Part shown: positions 35,201 through 41,638 of the stretch, one piece after another | Layout: the number at the start of each line of letters is the position of its first letter | Position numbering within the stretch: position 1 is the stretch's first letter | NCBI GenBank assembly: GCA_039000515.1 | Contig: JBCFYV010000100.1 | Coordinates: 56,481,433-56,545,432, forward strand | DNA from: Timema cristinae | Lineage: Eukaryota > Arthropoda > Insecta > Phasmatodea > Timematidae | Direction of reading: 5' to 3' | DNA: 64,000 nt | Notes under the pieces: generated by a model | What the model saw: the letters and a program-made list of their open reading frames with translations, nothing else | The model's database searches: none | What the model was told of the DNA's origin: nothing | Made by a program: the position numbers and the translations under genes

Positions 35201-38200
35201 AATATCTCCGTGCTTTAAAAGTCAGAGTTCCTGGCTACACATCCACCAATCCCCGGTTAACTCGGCTTCACGAGGACCAATGAGGAACTACTTGAATACA
35301 TAAGTAGTGGCTCCTGTCTAGAAAACTGAGATTAACAGACAGAGGGTTTGTTGTGCTGACCACATGACAGCCTCTATCCGAAAATGTTGGCACTATCTTC
35401 ACCAACATGCAGTGGCCACTTGGTTGATAAAGCTCTACTGCGGGCTGACACCATAGAGTTTTTAAAAAAAATTATTGGAATTTTTTGTATAATAATAATA
35501 GCCTTTATTTATCTGGTGAAGTTAAGGTGTTAGCCTTCTCTTCCACTTAACCAGTGTTGAATACAACATACACTATCACATTTATTGAAATACAATTTAA
35601 TAAAGAAATATTAAATAAGTAGAAAACCATTCACACGCTCATTCACACACTCATTTAAAGCTCAAGTAGTTTCAAGAACTCAGTTTAGCTTGTTAGACAA
35701 GATTAATTTCTTAACCGCACACTTGAAGGAGAGTCTAGATGTTAGATGACAAGTAAAGTTATCTGGTTTGTTCCAAGCCTGTGACAATGAGAGAACGAGC
35801 ATATGTTTGAGATCTATGTGTGGGAATAGACATCTGTAGAGTGGATTCTGATCTAGTAGCTCGGGTGTGTTTATCTTTCAGAAATAGGAATCGTGAGGAG
35901 AGGTGTTGAGGCTGAGATGACGATAATATTTTGTGGAGTAATACTAATAAATATAACCTTGACTTTGATTTATTCTTAAACAACCCAGTTTATTAAAATA
36001 CTTAGAAATATGGTCATGCCGGTTTAATCTGACGTGTTTTGTAGTCGTTCTGCTAGATTGTATAATACATCACAGTAGTCAAAGTGTGGCATTATTAATC
36101 TCTGGACAAGGATAATTCATACATTTTCTGGGAGAAAATTCTTTAGTCTTCTCAGTGAATGTAAGCAGGCATACACTTTCTTGCTGTGATACAAAATGAT
36201 TTATCAACAAGCACTATATGACAAAGAAAAAGTGTAAGGAATTATAGTACCTTCACGTATCCTTCTTCCCTGCTTTATTTACTGAAGGGAATACCCTTTT
36301 TTATATTCCTCTTTATTGTTATTAGCACCGCGTCTTACTACCCGTTTGTGTCATACGCACTTACGCTAATGTGTAATGGTAAGGTGATTGTGAGATGAAA
36401 TGAAGGACCTACAGTTTAACGTGGAATCCGAACCACGGTGGAGGCCTGGCATTCCCCACATTCACAAGATGTCTTGTCAGAGGTGAAGGAAGGGTTTGGC
36501 AATCAGATAAATCTGTGCCGGGACCGAGGACTGAACCCCGGACCCCAGCACGGAAGTCCGACACCTTACCCCCTAGACCAGCCAGGTCACCTACATAAAT
36601 TAAATGTAGCAATTTGTATAGGTGTGAGATAAGTCCCTTTCTTTGAAAATTTGTGCCGGGACCGAGGATTGAACCCCGGACCCGGCACAGAAGTCCGACA
36701 CCTTACCCCTAGACCACCAGGTCACCTATTCCTCTTTAAAATTGCCATATTGCATGCCTCAGGTAGTTTGTCAACATGGTGGTGTTATCTCTTAGACACG
36801 ATGAGTCATCACCTGGGTGTTATTGTCGGTAAAGATTATCACTTATTTTATTATTATGTCAATACAGTGAAGGACTGAATAAATTTTGTATTGAGCTGGC
36901 TGAGATGAGTCATGAAACGTTATTTTCATTAAAAAAAATTATGATTTTAGTCTTGCTTGTCATTTATAAAGCAATTTTTTAAAAGTGAACACTAATGTGG
37001 TTTTTGAGACTGTTCTTAAAAATAATATAAATTATTTAAAACACATTTAAAACCAAGTACAGTAAGATAAAAAGTAAATAAGTAAAAACAAACTGCTAGT
37101 TAAAAATGTAATTTTTAAGTGTAGTAGTAAATATTCAATAGTTTAGAAAGTATTCAGTTATTGTACTGTTGGTTATAGACTGACCTTTAGGTCTATCAAC
37201 CTTGAAGCTCCGAATAGTGTCATGGAACGAAGTCTATTGGACTAAATTGAAATTAGGAATGAAGTAGCGATCGGGAACGGGAATTTGAGGAACTAAAGCT
37301 TTTAATAAACTATTATAAATGAATAATTCAATCTTGGTTATCATTATTAAATAATTACATCTCTTTGTACCTTTTTTATGTATTTAATTTTTCATTAATA
37401 TTCATTTTATACTATGTTTTTTTTAAAATGTAAAGTCTTCAACTAAAATACTATTGGCCCATTCTCCTCATCTGTGAAAACCGTTGAAATTCTTAAAAAC
37501 TTAGTATTTTCTAGATTAGGATATCCTTGTGAAATTGTAACTGATAATGGGTCTCAATTTAGGTCAGCTGTTTTCAATAATATGTGTTTTGAAGCTGGTA
37601 TTAAACATATTTTTCATGCACCCTACTATCCACAAAGTTCTCAAGCAGAGAGATTCAATAGAAACTTGAGGGCAGCACTGACCATTTATGCCGGACATCA
37701 ACACATTCTATGGGATACGTGTATTCCTGCTCTCATTTTGGCTTTTAATTCTGCTGTACATGAATCAGTAAATTGTACCCCAGCAAGTTTAGTTTTGGGT
37801 AGAGAATTACAACACCCATTAATGCTACAATGGTCTCTTAATGATGAACTTCTAGAAAGTCCCCCTAACCCTGCCTCTAATGTCAAATGGGCGGCGGCTT
37901 TAGAATCTTTACAAAAGGCTCACTCCGCCCTGGCGAAAAGATACGACCAAGGTAGGTCAGAGGTAAAGTATAAAGTAGGGGATAGAGTTCTGTTTAGACT
38001 GTACAACAAGAGTTCTAAAATAGACCAGATTTCTGCAAAATTATCTTTAATTTATTCTAAACCTTTGATAATTAGTAAATTTGTTACTCCTGTTTCTGTA
38101 AGTTTGTCTGACCCTGAAAACAACAGTTTTATCAGGATAGCACATGTGTCTCAGTTGAGACCTTTTAACTCCTTGTAAATGTAGAAAAAGAAAACCTTTT

Positions 38201-41200
38201 GATTTTTGTAACCTTATTGGAATAATGTAATTGTTTAAAATAATGTGGAGTCCCAAGGACAATTTGGAGAAAATATAAAGTAATGCATACTTTATTAATA
38301 GTTGTCTGTTTATTAAAATGTCAACTTGAGTTGAGTGATATATAGGGTGTTGTAAGATTTAAAATATGTTCTGGTTTTTATGGGAAAGTTGCTTGTAAAT
38401 GTAAATCTTGTTAAATGAATATAATGTTTGTTAATTTTGGGTTGGGATTAATAAAAAAAAAATCAGGTCACAGGACAATTTTTGGTGTAAAGAAGTACTT
38501 GTTTATTAATATTTAGTAACTTTTACTGTTTGGATGATTGGGTATGAATGTTATTGTTAGTATTAGATTAGATTTTTAAGTGCAAAACTTCCTTAATAAA
38601 AAAGGAACTACACGGAAACTTTACCGACTAAATTTAAATTGTTTTATTAGGAAATGTCATTTTCAAAATTTGTCTTGGACCTTTATTAAAATCTCTTTAT
38701 AAATTTTTTATAGTCTCACCAATTTTTTTAATTTTTTTTTCTATTTTTCAAAATTTATCTAGGAACCTTGTTCCTAAGATCTAGATAATAAGAGTATGAA
38801 TGTTTACCGATTTGTTGTTGTTTTTGTTTAATTTTTCCAATTTTTTTAAATATAATTTTTAAGAAGGAAAAAGACAGGTAGTTTCTGCTGTGTTTTTTTT
38901 GTATGTATCAGGAAAGCCGGTTCCTCTAAACATTCCCAGATCGCCATGCATCTCTCTTCGATCTTCACATAGATGTCTACAATTCATATAATCGCCAACG
39001 GTTAGCTTCGGTCACAATCACCCAAGAGGATCCCTTGGTGTGACAAACCTCAAATTCTACAATACACTCTGGGAGGACGCCTCTCAGGTGAAACAAGTAT
39101 TTTACTGATTTTCATCTTTATGCATGGCCCATGCAACAATGATCTATACACAGAAAACACTGCACACAAACGGTTTTATTTTGTGTCCCTAAACTTTGAC
39201 TTTTCATAATGTGTCTGGATTTTTCTGACATTTACTTCTTTTTAGCCTGTGAGTGCTGATTAACAGTTCGTTTTTATTCTGAAACATGAGAGTTTAATAT
39301 TGTGCCTAAAAAGAGTTAAGAAAGACGAGTAAAAGAGTGCCTTATTAAAAAAGTACTGTTTGCATACTGTGCGAGACTTAACAAACTTGTAAGGTATAAC
39401 CTTGTTTATCCCTGGATGATGTCAGTGGGGATTAGTACAATTTACTGGAGTGAAAAGAACTTAACTTTGCGAAGTGGTGCCCCAGTTTGAGGGGGGGAGT
39501 ATGTACTGATGGTTATAGACTGACCTTTAGGTCTATCAACCTTGAAACTCCGAATAGTGTCATGGAACGAAGTCTATTGGACTAAATTGAAATTAGGAAT
39601 TAAGTAGCGATCGGGAACGGGAATTTGAGGAACTAAAGCTTTTAATAAACTATTATAAATGAATAATTCAATCTTGGTTATCATTATTAAATAATTACAT
39701 CTCTTTGTACCTTTTTTATGTATTTAATTTTTCATTAATATTCATTTTATACTATGTTTTTTTTAAAATGTAAAGTCTTCAACTAAAATACTATTGGCCC
39801 ATTCTCCTTATCTTGAAAAACTGGTCTCTGATTGGCCATCTCCTAAGATATGAATTTCCTGATTTGAAAGGAACGCCTTTGTCTCGACCTATTTTGTTTT
39901 TGGCTGTAATACTGGTGAGACGTATTTTACTTTCTTCCTTTGTTTTTTTTAAAATAATTTGTAAATCTTTTCCAAATTAACATGTAGTCGTTTTCCTTTT
40001 TTTATTTTATTTCTTATTTTAGTATTATGAAGTAAAGTTTCCGTGTAGTTTTATATTTTTATCATGATCTAGTGTTTATTATTAGATAACCTTTGTATTG
40101 GAATGTAACGCCAAATTTATCAAGCATGTGGCCGGATTTTTCTTTGATGCTATTATTTTTGATCAATCGACATCCTATATATCACGATAGTTAAATAAAA
40201 ATAATGCTAAGAATTAAATATTTTAGTTGAAGCCTATTTTCTTTATCTTTATAAATATTAATTTTATGTTTGTTTCTATGAGCTTCTGATGGAGACATCT
40301 TTTGTGATGGGTGTTTGTAACAAATCGGTAAGGTAGTAAATGTAAAATGTTTCCTTTATTGTCTTTAAAATAAACTCACTACATATGTTTTTCTTTTATA
40401 ATCCTTTTTAAATTTTGTTTTTCTCTTAATAAAAAAAAAATTATAAATCCTTTTGATAAATGGATTGTGATTTGAACAACCTCGTGGGAAACCACGTGTT
40501 TTGGTATTATTCCCCACCTTTTGTTTTTTTTGTTAATTAATATTTGACTTGGTTCTTTTTCAGTCTTGACTAAGTAGAAAAAAGGGGGTTTAGTAAGTGT
40601 CTGGTTACCTTTAAAATGAGGCGATCAGTACAGTATTCATCACCTAAAACAGCTTTTAAAGAAAATTAAAAAAATTGTTTTATTCAAACCATAAAATCAG
40701 TTTTGTTGAAACCAAAAATAACTAATAATCAGCTAATTTTTGCCAAATTATGCAAAAATAAGAATACCAGTAGTTATTTATTCTTGAATAAAGTATTATT
40801 ATTATTAGCACCGCGTCTTACTACCCGTTCGGGTTATACGCACTTACGCTAATGTGTAATGGTAGGGTGATTGTGAGATGAAATGAAGGACCTAAAGTTT
40901 AACGTGGAATCCTAACCACGGTGGAGGCCTGGCATTCCACACATTCACAAGATGTCTTGTCAGAGGTGAAGGAAGGGTTTGGTAATCAGATAAATCTGTG
41001 CCGGGACCGAGGATTGAACCCCAGCCGCCAGCACAGAAGTCTGACATCTTACCCCTAGACCACCAGGTCACACTTGAATAAAGTAACTTACATGGTAATT
41101 TCAAAATGTTTAATTACAAACTAACCAAATTTTTTGCCAAAGATGACATGTAAATTACAACAGAGCTGATGTAAGGAAGAAATTAAACAAATATAAGTTG

Positions 41201-41593
41201 GACTTTTCATGGGTGTTTCCCACGTAAGTCAAGACTTTCAGTCCCTCGGCCGAAAATATCAATTTTATGTAAAAGATTACTTTTCAAGAAAAATCATGAG
41301 CTATAAAAAAAAGCTTCGGAAGCTGCCTGTTGGAAGCGCCTGGTAATAGAGCATGTAGCTTTTTTTTTAAATTATAATATAAGCTAATTATGTCTTATTT
41401 TCTTTAATAATTCATAGGCTACTTAAGATTGAGAATCGAATAATACTCATAATTTATAAAATTTAAAATTTGAATAGAAAATTACCAAAAATACTCACCA
41501 AAATCACAAGAATCTAAATATTTATGAGCTCACTAGCCTATTATTATTATTAGCACCGCGTCTTACTACCCGTTCGGGTTATACGCACTAGCC

Positions 41594-41638
<45 letters not shown>

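Larger units (their letters stand above)
37162..40632 (+). mobile_element. Second Ty3/gypsy element, internally deleted
   Basis: Starts with a truncated LTR (37162-37472), passes directly into the integrase part of pol (37474-38178), then a 3' non-coding region, a polypurine tract (GAGGGGGGGAGTA before 39502) and a full LTR. LTR ends are TGTACT and AGTACA. The LTR copies differ slightly (for example GTTGG versus GATGG near the start), so it is older than the element at 22265. No perfect target duplication was seen. Confidence 0.85.
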
